The notes below the pieces were generated by a model. It was not told the DNA's origin, did no database searches, and saw only the letters and a program-made list of their open reading frames with translations. Shown piece by piece: positions 16,034 through 24,993 of a stretch of DNA of 64,000 nucleotides (positions are counted from its first letter, which is position 1; every line of letters starts with the position of its first letter). The stretch is from Gluconobacter kondonii (GTDB lineage Bacteria; Pseudomonadota; Alphaproteobacteria; Acetobacterales; Acetobacteraceae), in the NCBI RefSeq assembly GCF_002723995.1, contig NZ_BEWP01000003.1, positions 186,001-250,000 on the forward strand, read 5' to 3'. The position numbers were made by a program, and so were the translations under genes.

Positions 16034-16734
16034 CAGGCGGTCTCCCCGGAAATGGAAACCGGGCCAATGGGATAGGACGCCCCTTCCTGATTGACCCAGT
16101 CCATGAAGTCCGCCCGTGCGCCGGGAAAGCCCAGCATGATCCAGCCCCCAAGGCCCCGGTTGCCGCCGTAAAGCGGATCGGCAAAAGCTCCTTCTAGTGT
16201 GTTGGTCCGAAGCTGCTCGAAAAAGACTCGTCCCGGAATGTCGCCAAGCTGTACGGAGCCACCCTCAAGAGCTGTCAGGATTTCGTCCTGCTGCAAAGCG
16301 GACAGAGCTGAAAATCCCTTCCCGTATTGCTGGCGAGCGTAGTGCTCCACCCCTGCAATTCCTTTGCGGTACAGGTCTTTGGGGACGAAAGGCAGTTGGT
16401 AACCCAGATTGGCTGGCCCCTGCTCGAACGGGCCGGACATGTACCAGTTTTCGCCCCGTGCGTATGGGGTCTGCATCTGCCGGTCCAGAAATTCCGCAAC
16501 ACCGAGTGCCTTTGCGCCCGGGCCATTATGGTCAGCGGGAAACAGACGTTCGCAGGCGGATTCGAGAAACTGGTATTCCGCTGCATTGAAAAAAGCCGGT
16601 TGATAGGGCTGGGCCGCTTCAGCAGCCAGAGCCTCTGCCCAACGGGCGTTTCCTGACGCCATCCAAAATGACGTGGTTCCCAGAAGTCCTTTTACGACAC
16701 TGCGGCGGAATGGATTGTTCAGTGTCGGTTCCAT
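16033..16734 (-). CDS. dehydrogenase small (gamma) subunit with Tat signal
   Basis: Hitch-hiker chaperone-like subunit that carries the folded flavoprotein across the membrane (gluconate 2-dehydrogenase subunit 3 family). A twin-arginine signal (FRRSVVKGLLG) lies near the N-terminus. I choose ATG 16734 (233 aa); a GTG start 39 bases upstream would add a short non-conserved stretch without a ribosome site. The mature part contains FFNAAEYQFLESACERLFPAD, the family hallmark. First gene of the three-gene operon small-large-cytochrome c. An inverted repeat lies about 60 bp upstream. Confidence 0.85.
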   Translation of the reverse strand: MEPTLNNPFRRSVVKGLLGTTSFWMASGNARWAEALAAEAAQPYQPAFFNAAEYQFLESACERLFPADHNGPGAKALGVAEFLDRQMQTPYARGENWYMSGPFEQGPANLGYQLPFVPKDLYRKGIAGVEHYARQQYGKGFSALSALQQDEILTALEGGSVQLGDIPGRVFFEQLRTNTLEGAFADPLYGGNRGLGGWIMLGFPGARADFMDWVNQEGASYPIGPVSISGETA

Positions 16735-16783
16735 GGGGGGCACAGCTTTCTCCGGGGATAGAACCAGGGGCACAGAAGTTCTA

Positions 16784-16811
16784 GAAATGGGTGATTTACA
16801 AAACCCATTTC
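16784..16811 (-). promoter_or_regulatory. inverted repeat upstream of the dehydrogenase operon
   Basis: GAAATGGGT (16784-16792) and ACCCATTTC (16803-16811) are 9-base perfect arms with a 10-base spacer, centred about 63 bases upstream of the small-subunit start. It could be an operator for a dimeric regulator, or a terminator for the lipoprotein gene that ends at 16888. On the - strand the arm is followed by TAG rather than a T-run, which argues mildly for an operator. Confidence 0.4.
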
Positions 16812-16887
16812 CTAACGAAGGCGGACGAAATCCGCCAGAAGGTCGCTCATCACAACATGACGAGAGTTCTGAACCAGATAGGAAAAT

Positions 16888-17709
16888 TCAGTGGTTTCCG
16901 GAACTGCCCGTCGAAGGAAGTTGCAGGGTTCCGGGCTGGGGTGAACGCTGAACGGTGGCGGGAGTGGTTGTGGTGTCGGTTTCCGCACCCGTCGGGAAAA
17001 TGGCGTCCGGAGCACTGGGGGCTGCAACAATGGGCGTTGCGGTTTTTGCAGGAGCAGAAGAGGCCGTGTCCGGTGAGGTTAGCGTAGGCGTTGTGGATGC
17101 AGTCACCGGCTGTGCGCCCGGAACGCCCAGTGTCTGCTGCTGTACGCCTCCATTGACGATTGGCGTTCCGGCGGCATCCGTCATCCAGGACAGGAGCTTT
17201 TTGCGGATCTGGAATTCCAGTTCTACATTCATGTCCTGCATCATCTGGTTGGTGAAGGTGTAGAGTTCCCTGCGGGATGTCGGGTCGCGGTCTCCGGCGT
17301 CCAGCTTGCGCGTAATGCGAGCATGAACGAATCCGGTATGCTGGTTGTTGGCATCTGCGACATTCAACTGCACATCCATGGCGCCCGTCAGCGCGTTATC
17401 GCCCGCGCGGTTCAGATAGGCCTGCTTGATGATGAAGTCCGCCTTGCCCGAGGTTCCGCTGGCGATCAGGCGTTGCGCTGCCATGTTTTTAAGAGCCTGA
17501 TCCGGCGCGATGGGGGCTTTGGCCGACAGCGAATCCGGCGCGGCAGGCGCTTCGTCCTGGATGTTGATCGAAGCCACGTTCAGATGAATTTGGGAAAGGT
17601 AGCTGTAATCAATGGGAGGAAATGTTTCGTCCGAAGTCCCGTCCGAACAGGCAGCCATGCCCAGAGACAGCATCAGAGCCCCCAGACCGGTCCAGTAGCG
17701 TATGCGCAT
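16888..17709 (-). CDS. hypothetical lipoprotein with Pro/Thr/Ala-rich tail
   Basis: Predicted lipoprotein: signal peptide (residues 1-20) with lipobox LGMAAC. AGGAG lies 7 bases upstream of the start, supporting it. The middle (about residues 35-180) is a soluble domain with TGAMDVQLNVADANNQ-like strands and a helix QMMQDMNVELEFQIRKKLL. From about 185 to the end it is a low-complexity Pro/Ala/Thr/Ser/Gln linker with a QQQTLG region. No recognised family. It follows the hypothetical gene at 17729 by 20 bp, last in a five-gene operon with argD, argF and hslO; a functional link is not evident. Confidence 0.6.
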   Translation of the reverse strand: MRIRYWTGLGALMLSLGMAACSDGTSDETFPPIDYSYLSQIHLNVASINIQDEAPAAPDSLSAKAPIAPDQALKNMAAQRLIASGTSGKADFIIKQAYLNRAGDNALTGAMDVQLNVADANNQHTGFVHARITRKLDAGDRDPTSRRELYTFTNQMMQDMNVELEFQIRKKLLSWMTDAAGTPIVNGGVQQQTLGVPGAQPVTASTTPTLTSPDTASSAPAKTATPIVAAPSAPDAIFPTGAETDTTTTPATVQRSPQPGTLQLPSTGSSGNH

Positions 17710-17728
17710 ATTCTGTCTCCTGAAGACG

Positions 17729-18688
17729 TTACCGACGACTGAAAAGGGACTTGATCCGGCTTTTCAGTCTCTGTCCAGATACTGGAGGGTGGGAAATGGG
17801 AGGCGGTTGCTCTGCCGGGATGAAAGAGGACACCGATGTGACGGCAGATGATTGTGAGGCTTCATCTGGAATATTCGGGCGAAAACCAGAAGCCTGCCCG
17901 ACGCCGAAATCTTCTGCTCTGAACGGGCGGGCTTCCTGGATCAGGGACGCATGTTCGGGGTGCCGAGCATACCAACCCAGAATCAGCCCCGGAATCATTG
18001 CGGCGGCTGGATCGTCACTGATCAGCATCGGAGCATCGGGATAGTAAAAAGACGGGCGCAGCGTCGGCAGGGCCTCATTCCAGATCAGGTAAAAGACCGT
18101 ATCGGCGTCCTGAAAGCGGCTTACGCTGGATGAGCCCATCTGAAAGGTAATCTGGGCCAGGAGCGGGAGCGCCGTGAAGGGGGACGAGACGATCAGCGGA
18201 CCATGGCCCCGCTGGGCCGCCAGCAAGGCTGTGATCCGGTTTTCGCCAATCTGGCGCCCGTTCGGACAGGGTAAGGCTTCGCCACTATCGGCATGACCCG
18301 ACGGCAGCAGCAGCGTGTGCGGCGCAAACCCTCCAATCCAAGAGCCAGAAAGTTCATTGACGGCGATTTCAGGTAAAGTTTCGCAGGAAGGCCCAACCTG
18401 TGGAGGGAGAGGAGCGCCTAAAACTCCAGTCGCCAGCGGCCAGAATACTCCGTCCATTGCCACCAGAAGACGCTTCCGGACGGATTCATCGAGCGTCAGG
18501 ATATGGCTTGCGCGGTAATCGTCCCCTTCAAGCCACCAGCAGGCCTGCTTTCCGGTCGCGTCTTCCTTGAAGACCACAACGCTGAAATCATCCGCCACAA
18601 CATCCCGACTGCTCGGACTCCAGCCGGGATAAAGCTGCTCGACCGGAAAGCCATCGAGCTTCACGCCATCAAGCAGGGGCAGAGTCAT
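17729..18688 (-). CDS. conserved hypothetical protein (319 aa)
   Basis: No family recognised. Soluble sequence with no signal peptide. It has a LWWLEGDD-type N-terminal region (seen as CWWLEGDD), a central part with NRITALLAAQRGHGPLIVSS and a C-terminal half ending in a basic KSRIKSLFSRR tail after a Pro/Ser-rich stretch (residues about 275-310). Starts with an ATG that overlaps the hslO stop codon (4 bases), so it is co-translated with hslO. The basic C-terminus may contact membrane or nucleic acid; this is only a guess. Confidence 0.55.
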   Translation of the reverse strand: MTLPLLDGVKLDGFPVEQLYPGWSPSSRDVVADDFSVVVFKEDATGKQACWWLEGDDYRASHILTLDESVRKRLLVAMDGVFWPLATGVLGAPLPPQVGPSCETLPEIAVNELSGSWIGGFAPHTLLLPSGHADSGEALPCPNGRQIGENRITALLAAQRGHGPLIVSSPFTALPLLAQITFQMGSSSVSRFQDADTVFYLIWNEALPTLRPSFYYPDAPMLISDDPAAAMIPGLILGWYARHPEHASLIQEARPFRAEDFGVGQASGFRPNIPDEASQSSAVTSVSSFIPAEQPPPISHPPVSGQRLKSRIKSLFSRR

Positions 18689-19617
18689 GCAGTCCGTTCT
18701 CCCAGTTCCCCGCGCGTAAAGCGGAAACCGACATTGCAGAATTCACAGTTCATCGTGATGGCGCCATTTTCGACCATATGGTCGAGGTCGTCCTCCGGGA
18801 ATGTCTCCAGAACGGACGCCAGCCTTGCCCGGTTGCATCGGCAGCCATAAGCCAGCGCGCGTGGCGTCCCGACACGGACGTCTAGCGTGCCGAAAAGCCG
18901 CTGGATCAGGCGCTTGTTGGACAGGTCCGGGTCAAGGATTTCCTGCTCCGTCACCGTTGCAGCCAGCGTACAGGCGGTTTCCCAGGCGTCTTCATCCTGT
19001 TCGGACGCCTCAATACCGCCTTCTGCCGCGATCCGCTCCAGAACAAGCGCTCCAGCCTTCCATCCATCCGCCGATTTCGCACAGAACAGCCGGATCCAGC
19101 AGTCATGCTGCTCGCTGGTCTGGAAATAGTTCACGGCCATGTCCGCCAGCGTCGTGCCGGTTAGATCCACGATGCCCTGATGCCGGTCCATGTCCGGCCC
19201 CTGATCGATGGTGAACGCCATATAGCCGTCCCCCAGAAGGCCCTTGGCCGTCTCAGGCAGCGTTTCCCGGTCCGTATCCTCGCGCAGACGCGCGAAGAAC
19301 CGCAGATCCCCGCTGTCCGTCGCATCGGCCACGAGCATCGAAACTGGACCGTCGCCCTTGATCTGGAGGGAAAAGGCCCCCTTGAACTTCAGCGCCGACA
19401 CCATGGCCGCCACGAGGGCCAGCGCCTCTCCCCCAAGCTGCGAGACGGCATCCGGATTGTCGTGTCGTGACAGGATGGCATCCGCCAGAGGCCCAAGCCG
19501 CACCAGACGCCCCCGCACCGGGGAGCGTTCCAGATAGAAGGGCGTGACACCGCCCGAGACGACCATGTTTGGAACGTCAGGCCGGTTTGTGTCGAGGAAG
19601 GGTGGTGTATCCATCAA
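18685..19617 (-). CDS. hslO: Hsp33 redox-regulated chaperone
   Basis: Cytoplasmic holdase chaperone turned on by oxidative unfolding stress. The redox switch is seen as YGCRCN (C259, C261) and CEFC (C291, C294), the zinc-binding CxC...CxxC pattern near the C-terminus. The N-terminal ~230 residues form the substrate-binding core. Overlaps argF by 4 bases upstream and the hypothetical gene by 4 bases downstream. In an organism that oxidises sugars at the periplasm, oxidative stress is expected. Length 310 is normal. Confidence 0.9.
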   Translation of the reverse strand: MMDTPPFLDTNRPDVPNMVVSGGVTPFYLERSPVRGRLVRLGPLADAILSRHDNPDAVSQLGGEALALVAAMVSALKFKGAFSLQIKGDGPVSMLVADATDSGDLRFFARLREDTDRETLPETAKGLLGDGYMAFTIDQGPDMDRHQGIVDLTGTTLADMAVNYFQTSEQHDCWIRLFCAKSADGWKAGALVLERIAAEGGIEASEQDEDAWETACTLAATVTEQEILDPDLSNKRLIQRLFGTLDVRVGTPRALAYGCRCNRARLASVLETFPEDDLDHMVENGAITMNCEFCNVGFRFTRGELGERTA

Positions 19618-20558
19618 CTGTTTTCTTTCCCAAGGGCCCAGAGTAGCAGGCCCTTCTGCGTGTGCAGGCGGTTTTCCGCCTCATCGAAGACAACGGACGC
19701 CGGGCCCTCAAAGACCTCCGGCGTCACTTCTTCCCCGATATGGGCAGGCAGGCAGTGCAGGAACAGGGCATCGGGCGCAGCTTTTGCCATCAACGCCGTA
19801 TCGACCTGATAGGGTTGGAACACCTTGAGGCGGGTTTCACGGTCCTTGTCGCCCATGCTGACCCATGTATCCGTCAGCACGGCATCCGCGCCCGCGACGG
19901 CTTCCGCCGGATCGCGGAAGACCTCGATCGTCGCACCATGGGCGCGTGCCCACGCTACGGCGTCCGGATTGGGCGCGAATTCTTCCGGTGTTGCCAGACG
20001 GACATTGAAGCCCAGCAGGGCCGCGCCCTCCATCAGAGACGTGGCAACATTGTTGCCGTCCCCGATCCAGGCCAGCGTCTTGCCGCGGATCGGCCCGCGA
20101 TGTTCCTCGAATGTCAGGACATCTGCCAGAATCTGGATCGGATGGGAAACAGGCGTCAGGCCGTTGATGACCGGAACCGAGCTCCACTGCGCGAGTTCGC
20201 GCAGATTGGCGTCATTCCCGGTCCGCAGCACGATCACGTCCAGAAAACGCGACAGGACGCGGGCCGTGTCGGCCACCGTCTCGCCACGGCCAAGCTGCAT
20301 GTCGCCCGGTGAAAGCACCGAAACGGACCCACCTAGCTGCCCCATCCCGACCTCGAACGACACGCGGGTGCGCGTCGAAGGCTGGGCGAGGATCAGGCCG
20401 AGGGTACGGCCTTCCAGCGGGCGATCCGGATGCAGAGGCTGACGGCGCCCGTTCTGCATGGCCTTGACCTTCGCGGAAAGGTCGATGATCTGCCGGATGG
20501 TTTCGGGGCTGAAATCGCGCAGATCCAGAAAGTGCCGGGGGGCTGTTGTCGCGCTCAC
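19614..20558 (-). CDS. argF: ornithine carbamoyltransferase
   Basis: Transfers carbamoyl phosphate to ornithine to form citrulline in arginine synthesis. STRTR (residues 61-65) binds carbamoyl phosphate and HCLPAH (268-273) is the ornithine-binding signature. Length 314 is typical. Overlaps argD by 4 bases upstream and hslO by 4 bases downstream in the argD-argF-hslO order seen commonly in Alphaproteobacteria. Confidence 0.95.
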   Translation of the reverse strand: MSATTAPRHFLDLRDFSPETIRQIIDLSAKVKAMQNGRRQPLHPDRPLEGRTLGLILAQPSTRTRVSFEVGMGQLGGSVSVLSPGDMQLGRGETVADTARVLSRFLDVIVLRTGNDANLRELAQWSSVPVINGLTPVSHPIQILADVLTFEEHRGPIRGKTLAWIGDGNNVATSLMEGAALLGFNVRLATPEEFAPNPDAVAWARAHGATIEVFRDPAEAVAGADAVLTDTWVSMGDKDRETRLKVFQPYQVDTALMAKAAPDALFLHCLPAHIGEEVTPEVFEGPASVVFDEAENRLHTQKGLLLWALGKENS

Positions 20559-21751
20559 GATGCTTTCTCCTGCGTGGCAGAGGCTTTCAGGGACAGGGCA
20601 GCCTTCACCAGCTGCTCGCAGGCCTCACGGCATTCGGCTTCCGTGACGATCAGCGGCGGAACAAGACGCAGCACATTGTCCCCCGCGCCTACTGTCAGGA
20701 GTCCCTGATCCAGAACGGCCTGCATGACGTCGCCCACAGGCGGCACACAGTGCAGGCCTCGCATCAATCCAAGACCGCGGACATTGTCGAAAACGCCTTC
20801 CGAGCGGCTGACAACGTCTTCCAGCATCTTGCCGAAAGCCTCCCCGACCGTGCGGACATGCTCCAGAAAACCGGGGCTCAGGATTTCTTCCAGAACGGTC
20901 ACACCGGCCGCACAGGCCAGCGGATTGCCGCCAAAGGTCGTCCCGTGGGAGCCCGGTGTCAGGTGTCGCGCCAGTTCTTCCGTCGCAAGAACGGCACCGA
21001 GCGGGAAACCGCCGCCAATGCCCTTGGCCACGGAAATCACGTCCGGACGAATGCCATACCATTCATGCGCGAACAGCTTACCCGTGCGCCCGACGCCGGT
21101 CTGGACTTCATCAAAGCCCAGATACAGCCCGTATTCATCACAGACGGCGCGCAGCCCTTCCATGAACTCGCGGGTCGCAGGCTTGATGCCGCTCTCACCC
21201 TGAACGGGCTCGACGATAATGCCTGCCGTGTGCGACGTAATGGCCTCACGCAGTGTGTTGGTGTTGTTGAACGGTGCATGGTCGAACCCCTCCACCACAG
21301 GGCCAAAGCCTTTCTGATAAGCGGGGTTGCCCGTCGCGGAGATCATGGCGAGCGTCCGGCCATGGAAGGCCCCGTCGAAGCACAGGATGCTGGTCCGTTC
21401 CGGGTGCCCGTTCTCGAACTGGGCGCGGCGGATCATCTTGACCATGCCTTCATTGGCCTCGGCGCCCGAATTGCAGAACAGCACGGAATCCGCGAACGTG
21501 TTCTGCACCAGAAGTTCTGCCAGTTTTTCGGCCTGCGGAACCCGGTACAGGTTCGAGACATGCATGACCTTCGCGGCCTGTTCCGCAATGGTCTTCACCA
21601 GTTTCGGATGGGCATGTCCCAGCGAGGTCACGGCAATTCCGGCCCCGAAATCCAGATATCGTCGTCCGTTCGTCGCCGTCAGCCAGACGCCTTCGCCCTG
21701 CTCGAAAGCGAGGTCGGCACGTTTGTAGTTCGGCATCAGCGCGGGGATCAT
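20555..21751 (-). CDS. argD: acetylornithine aminotransferase
   Basis: PLP enzyme converting N-acetylglutamate semialdehyde to N-acetylornithine. LGFDEVQTGVGRTG and VAKGIGGGFPLGA (with the PLP Lys) are conserved. I choose ATG 21751 (398 aa, starting MIPALMPNY), the normal length; an in-frame extension upstream to 21853 is not conserved in character and would run through the terminator of the preceding gene. Coupled to argF by a 4-base overlap. Likely transcribed from a promoter in the gap after the terminator at 21803-21832. Confidence 0.94.
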   Translation of the reverse strand: MIPALMPNYKRADLAFEQGEGVWLTATNGRRYLDFGAGIAVTSLGHAHPKLVKTIAEQAAKVMHVSNLYRVPQAEKLAELLVQNTFADSVLFCNSGAEANEGMVKMIRRAQFENGHPERTSILCFDGAFHGRTLAMISATGNPAYQKGFGPVVEGFDHAPFNNTNTLREAITSHTAGIIVEPVQGESGIKPATREFMEGLRAVCDEYGLYLGFDEVQTGVGRTGKLFAHEWYGIRPDVISVAKGIGGGFPLGAVLATEELARHLTPGSHGTTFGGNPLACAAGVTVLEEILSPGFLEHVRTVGEAFGKMLEDVVSRSEGVFDNVRGLGLMRGLHCVPPVGDVMQAVLDQGLLTVGAGDNVLRLVPPLIVTEAECREACEQLVKAALSLKASATQEKAS

Positions 21752-21802
21752 GATGGATCTCTGAATATCTGGTTGAAAACGAAACGGTTCATGCGGAATC
21801 GC

Positions 21803-21832
21803 AAAACCCTGCTCCGGTTGCCCGGAGCAGGG
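21803..21832 (-). terminator. rho-independent terminator downstream of the D-aminopeptidase gene
   Basis: CCCTGCTCCGG (21807-21817) and CCGGAGCAGGG (21822-21832) form an 11-bp perfect stem with a TTGC loop. On the - strand it is followed by TTTT (complement of AAAA at 21803-21806). It lies between dap (ends 21920) and argD (start 21751), so it ends dap transcription and insulates argD. Confidence 0.88.
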
Positions 21833-21919
21833 CTTCAAATTCCGCCAGCGCATAGTGAAGGGCAGAACGGGGTTCCGTCAAACCCCGGCGTGCTGGAATG
21901 TCGCGGTTAACCCGGCAGA

Positions 21920-23497
21920 TCAGACCCGCTGATACAACAGATCCCGCGCCAGCCAGCACCCGACCCGTACCGCCGTCACGCTCCCGCTCTGTCGTTCGAA
22001 CGCCAGTGTCCAGTCTCCGGGAGCCGTATGATCGAGTGCGCGCGGGCAGGGCAGAACCCACACATCCTTTGCCAGACGCTGGAGCATTTCCATTCGTCCA
22101 TCGCCCAGAATTCCCGAGAAACCGCCATAAACCACGCCACCCGCCAGTGTGATGGTGACTTCGGCTTCGTCCAGCTCCTCGCAGCGATAGACGCCAGCCA
22201 GTTCAGCAATATCCTCGCCGGGCGTTTCGTCGCAGCGGGTAAGGATGCTCGTCCGGTTTTCGCCCGGACGCTCCACCACGACTTCCGGCCCTTCCGTAGT
22301 CTCCTGTGCCTTCACCACAACCGATCCAGCTTCGGCCCGCGCTGCCGAAACCCCTTCCAGAAGCTCCGGCACCATCAGATAGCGCAGTGTTGCTCCACCG
22401 GGTGCGGGTTCGATTCGGGCCGATAGCCCCGTTTCCCGCTCCAGATAGGTCCCATACAGCGCGGTCGGAGGCTGTGTGCTGCGGTCCGGCTCGTATGGCA
22501 CACCAAGCGCCGCGGCTAGAATCTGCGCCACTGCAACCTGTGCAGCGCTCATGTGATTGAACATCACCACGACCGACAGGCGCTCGGACGCGACATGCAG
22601 CCGATGGGAGCGCCAGCCCCGCAGAGCGCCACCATGCATCGTGACGTCCCGTCCGAACATCGTGCTGCGTTGCAGGCCGAATCCATAAGGCGCGGCCTGA
22701 CCGTCGCTGAACGCCACAGGCGCGGTCAGACGCCGGTACAGACTGTCCGGCGCATCGCGTGTGGCATCAATAAACCGCTCCCAGGCGATCATGTCGTCCA
22801 GAGACGCCCCAAGTCCGGCATCCCCCGTCCAGATGACATTGTTGACCGCTGGACGGAAGCCGCTCTCCACGGTGCCTTCATAGCCGACTGTTCCATCCGG
22901 CATGGCGCGCGTATCAGCGGCCAGAATGGCGCGTTCCATGCCAACCGGATTGAAAATCGATGTCTGGAGCAGCTCGGCGAAGCTGCGCTCCGTCCGGTCC
23001 TGAAGAATGTCGGACATCAGCCGGAAATTCTGGTTCACATAGGAATAGGACGTGCCGGGCTGGAACTGGAGCGTCCGGGTTCCTTCAATGACGCGCCGTG
23101 CCTCGCGGTCTCCGAAATTCCCTTCGATGGGCGCGCCATGCAGCATTGCTACGGCCCAGTAATCCCTAAGCCCCGACTGGTTGTGCGCTAGATGCAGCAT
23201 TCCCGGCGAAGGCTCGTCGAGTTGTGGCAGGCGCGCATCCACATCCGCGTCCAGCTCGGACGGATCGTCATACAGATCCAGCAGCGTCCCACAGGTGAAC
23301 TGCTTGGTGATGGAGCACATGCGAAATAACGTGGAGGGCGTGAACGGAATGCGGCGCTCTACATTCGCATAGCCCCAGCCATGCCGGATCAGAACCTCGC
23401 CGTCCTTCAGAACGGCCACAGCCCCGCCGGGGCCGGGAAAGCGGGCAGGGAGGGCGGAGACGGCCGCTTCAAGACGGGCAAAAAGTGAATCGCTCAT
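21920..23497 (-). CDS. dap: D-aminopeptidase (serine hydrolase, S12 family)
   Basis: Removes N-terminal D-amino acids from peptides and amides. The nucleophile is in CSITK (S62, K65), the second motif is YVN (Y153, N155), and HGG lies at 288-290, as in penicillin-binding-type enzymes of this family. At 525 residues it has the catalytic domain plus two C-terminal beta-barrel domains (about 335-525) typical of D-aminopeptidase, not of beta-lactamases. No signal peptide, so it acts in the cytoplasm. Divergent from recX with a 65-bp gap between starts. A different D-peptide substrate cannot be excluded. Confidence 0.85.
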   Translation of the reverse strand: MSDSLFARLEAAVSALPARFPGPGGAVAVLKDGEVLIRHGWGYANVERRIPFTPSTLFRMCSITKQFTCGTLLDLYDDPSELDADVDARLPQLDEPSPGMLHLAHNQSGLRDYWAVAMLHGAPIEGNFGDREARRVIEGTRTLQFQPGTSYSYVNQNFRLMSDILQDRTERSFAELLQTSIFNPVGMERAILAADTRAMPDGTVGYEGTVESGFRPAVNNVIWTGDAGLGASLDDMIAWERFIDATRDAPDSLYRRLTAPVAFSDGQAAPYGFGLQRSTMFGRDVTMHGGALRGWRSHRLHVASERLSVVVMFNHMSAAQVAVAQILAAALGVPYEPDRSTQPPTALYGTYLERETGLSARIEPAPGGATLRYLMVPELLEGVSAARAEAGSVVVKAQETTEGPEVVVERPGENRTSILTRCDETPGEDIAELAGVYRCEELDEAEVTITLAGGVVYGGFSGILGDGRMEMLQRLAKDVWVLPCPRALDHTAPGDWTLAFERQSGSVTAVRVGCWLARDLLYQRV

Positions 23498-23562
23498 GGA
23501 GGGAATGATGGCTCCAGACCGACTTGCCGTAAATGCCTTTCACCCGGCATAATTGTCCCATC

Positions 23563-24177
23563 ATGGAGGACAATCCCGCCCCGCCCCCCGTTCCGGATGC
23601 CGCGTCTCTGCGTGAGGCCGCGCTGGCGCATCTCGCCCGCTTCGCCACGACCGAACAGGGCCTGCGTCAGATGCTGGACCGTCGTCTGCGCCGCTGGGGC
23701 GTGCGTGCGTCGCATGCCGGTCTGCCGAACGAAGATATTGAAGCTGCCATTGCCGCCCTGCGCCCTGCCATCGACGGAATCGTCGCGTCCATGACCGATC
23801 TGGGCGCCGTGGATGACGCAGGGTTTGCCCGCAGCCGTGCCACCAGTCTGACCCGCACCGGTCGCTCCCGCCGTGCGGTGGAAGCGCATCTCGCCAACAA
23901 GGGTGTCGATCAGGAGACGGTCCGCGACGCCCTCAACGACTCGCTGGGCGAACGCTCGGACAGCAGTGCACGGGAAGCCGAACTCGCTGCCGCCCTCGTT
24001 CTGGCCCGCAAGCGTCGTCTCGGCCCGTTCCAGCGACCCGATCGCGAAGACGACGATTCTCTCAAGACCCTTGGAATCTTTGCCCGGAACGGCTTCTCCC
24101 GCGATGTCGCGCAGAGCGTGCTCGACATGGACCCCGAAGAGGCGGAAGACCGCATCATCGCTTTTCGGAGTCTGTGA
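23563..24177 (+). CDS. recX: RecX recombination regulator
   Basis: Modulates RecA filament activity in recombination and SOS. The three-helix repeats are visible: REAALAHLARFATTEQGLRQ, then DDAGFARSRATSLTRTGRS and later RNGFSRDVAQSVLDMD. Length 204 fits. Start at ATG 23563 gives MEDNPAPP; an in-frame ATG 30 bases earlier is possible but no ribosome site separates them. Here recX is not next to recA; it begins a + strand run of genes through ribF. Confidence 0.85.
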   Translation: MEDNPAPPPVPDAASLREAALAHLARFATTEQGLRQMLDRRLRRWGVRASHAGLPNEDIEAAIAALRPAIDGIVASMTDLGAVDDAGFARSRATSLTRTGRSRRAVEAHLANKGVDQETVRDALNDSLGERSDSSAREAELAAALVLARKRRLGPFQRPDREDDDSLKTLGIFARNGFSRDVAQSVLDMDPEEAEDRIIAFRSL

Positions 24178-24179
24178 GC

Positions 24180-24656
24180 ATGACATCCCGCTTCCTGCCG
24201 CTCGGTCTTCTCGTGATGCTCGCGGCCTGTGGCAACCGCTACGAATACAGCCGCGCCAGCTTCAACGGCCCGTTGCAATGCGCGCCCTATGCCCGTGAAC
24301 GCACCGGCCTGAAACTGAGCGGAAGCGCGGCTTCATGGTGGGGGCAGTCCAGCGGGCGCTATGCCCATACCCATACGCCCCGCCCCGGAGAAGTGCTGGT
24401 TTTCCGCGCCACGTCCCGGGTTCCCAGCGGCCATGTTTCCATCGTGCGCCGACAGGTTTCAGACCGCACGATCCTCGTCGATCACGCCAACTGGGAACCG
24501 GGCCGCATCGATCATGCCGTGCCCGTGACGGATGTGTCGGCCAGTAATGACTGGACGCTGGTGCGGGTCTGGTGGGCGCCGGTTCATGGTCTGGGAAAGC
24601 GCGCTTACCCGACCTACGGCTTCATTTCATCGCATGACAGTGACGACGCTTCCTGA
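24180..24656 (+). CDS. CHAP-domain lipoprotein (peptidoglycan amidase-like)
   Basis: Predicted lipoprotein: the first 19 residues end at LAAC (lipobox VMLAAC). The mature part is a CHAP amidase fold: QCAPYARERTG carries the catalytic Cys (about residue 38), GHVSIVRR carries the His, and DHANWEPG the third polar position. Such enzymes cut stem peptides or amidate linkages in peptidoglycan. 159 residues is a compact single-domain form. Starts 3 bases after the recX stop, and is followed by tatA; no direct link to either is known. Confidence 0.75.
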   Translation: MTSRFLPLGLLVMLAACGNRYEYSRASFNGPLQCAPYARERTGLKLSGSAASWWGQSSGRYAHTHTPRPGEVLVFRATSRVPSGHVSIVRRQVSDRTILVDHANWEPGRIDHAVPVTDVSASNDWTLVRVWWAPVHGLGKRAYPTYGFISSHDSDDAS

Positions 24657-24738
24657 GAGGAATGCTTGCACAATCGTTCAAGCCTTGCCACATGATGAGG
24701 CCTCGGGTGGATGCCCTCGCTTTTCGGAGTAACACACT

Positions 24739-24993
24739 ATGGGTAGCATGAGCCCCGTTCACTGGCTGATCCTGGCGGTCGTCCTGCTCGTCGTGTTTGG
24801 CGGCGGTGGCAAGATCAGCGGCCTGATGGGAGACTTTGCGAAGGGTATCAAGTCCTTCAAGAAGAACATGGCAGACGATGAATCCATGACCGCGACGGAT
24901 GCTCCACAGGCTCCGGGTCATATTTCGCCGCCGAACCAGAACCCCGGCTACAGCCAGACGACCAACAGCGATACGCACCGCAATCAGGTCTGA
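24739..24993 (+). CDS. tatA: Sec-independent protein translocase TatA
   Basis: Pore-forming component of the twin-arginine exporter. One N-terminal membrane helix ([16 protein letters not shown]) is followed by the amphipathic helix with [15 protein letters not shown] and a polar tail. 84 residues is normal. TatB and TatC are not next to it. Tat export is needed here because the dehydrogenase small subunit and probably two other window proteins carry RR signals. Stops with the mtnB ATG overlapping by 1 base. Confidence 0.92.
   Translation: MGSMSPVHWLILAVVLLVVFGGGGKISGLMGDFAKGIKSFKKNMADDESMTATDAPQAPGHISPPNQNPGYSQTTNSDTHRNQV

Noticed and set aside
16812-17030. Terminator-like use of the repeat before the dehydrogenase operon as proven function
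   Set aside because: The arm is followed by TAG not T-run on the - strand; recorded only as an operator-or-terminator candidate.
20546-21910. 454-codon + strand frame over argD
   Set aside because: Antisense shadow of argD and its flank; argD shows clear PLP-enzyme motifs in the opposite strand.
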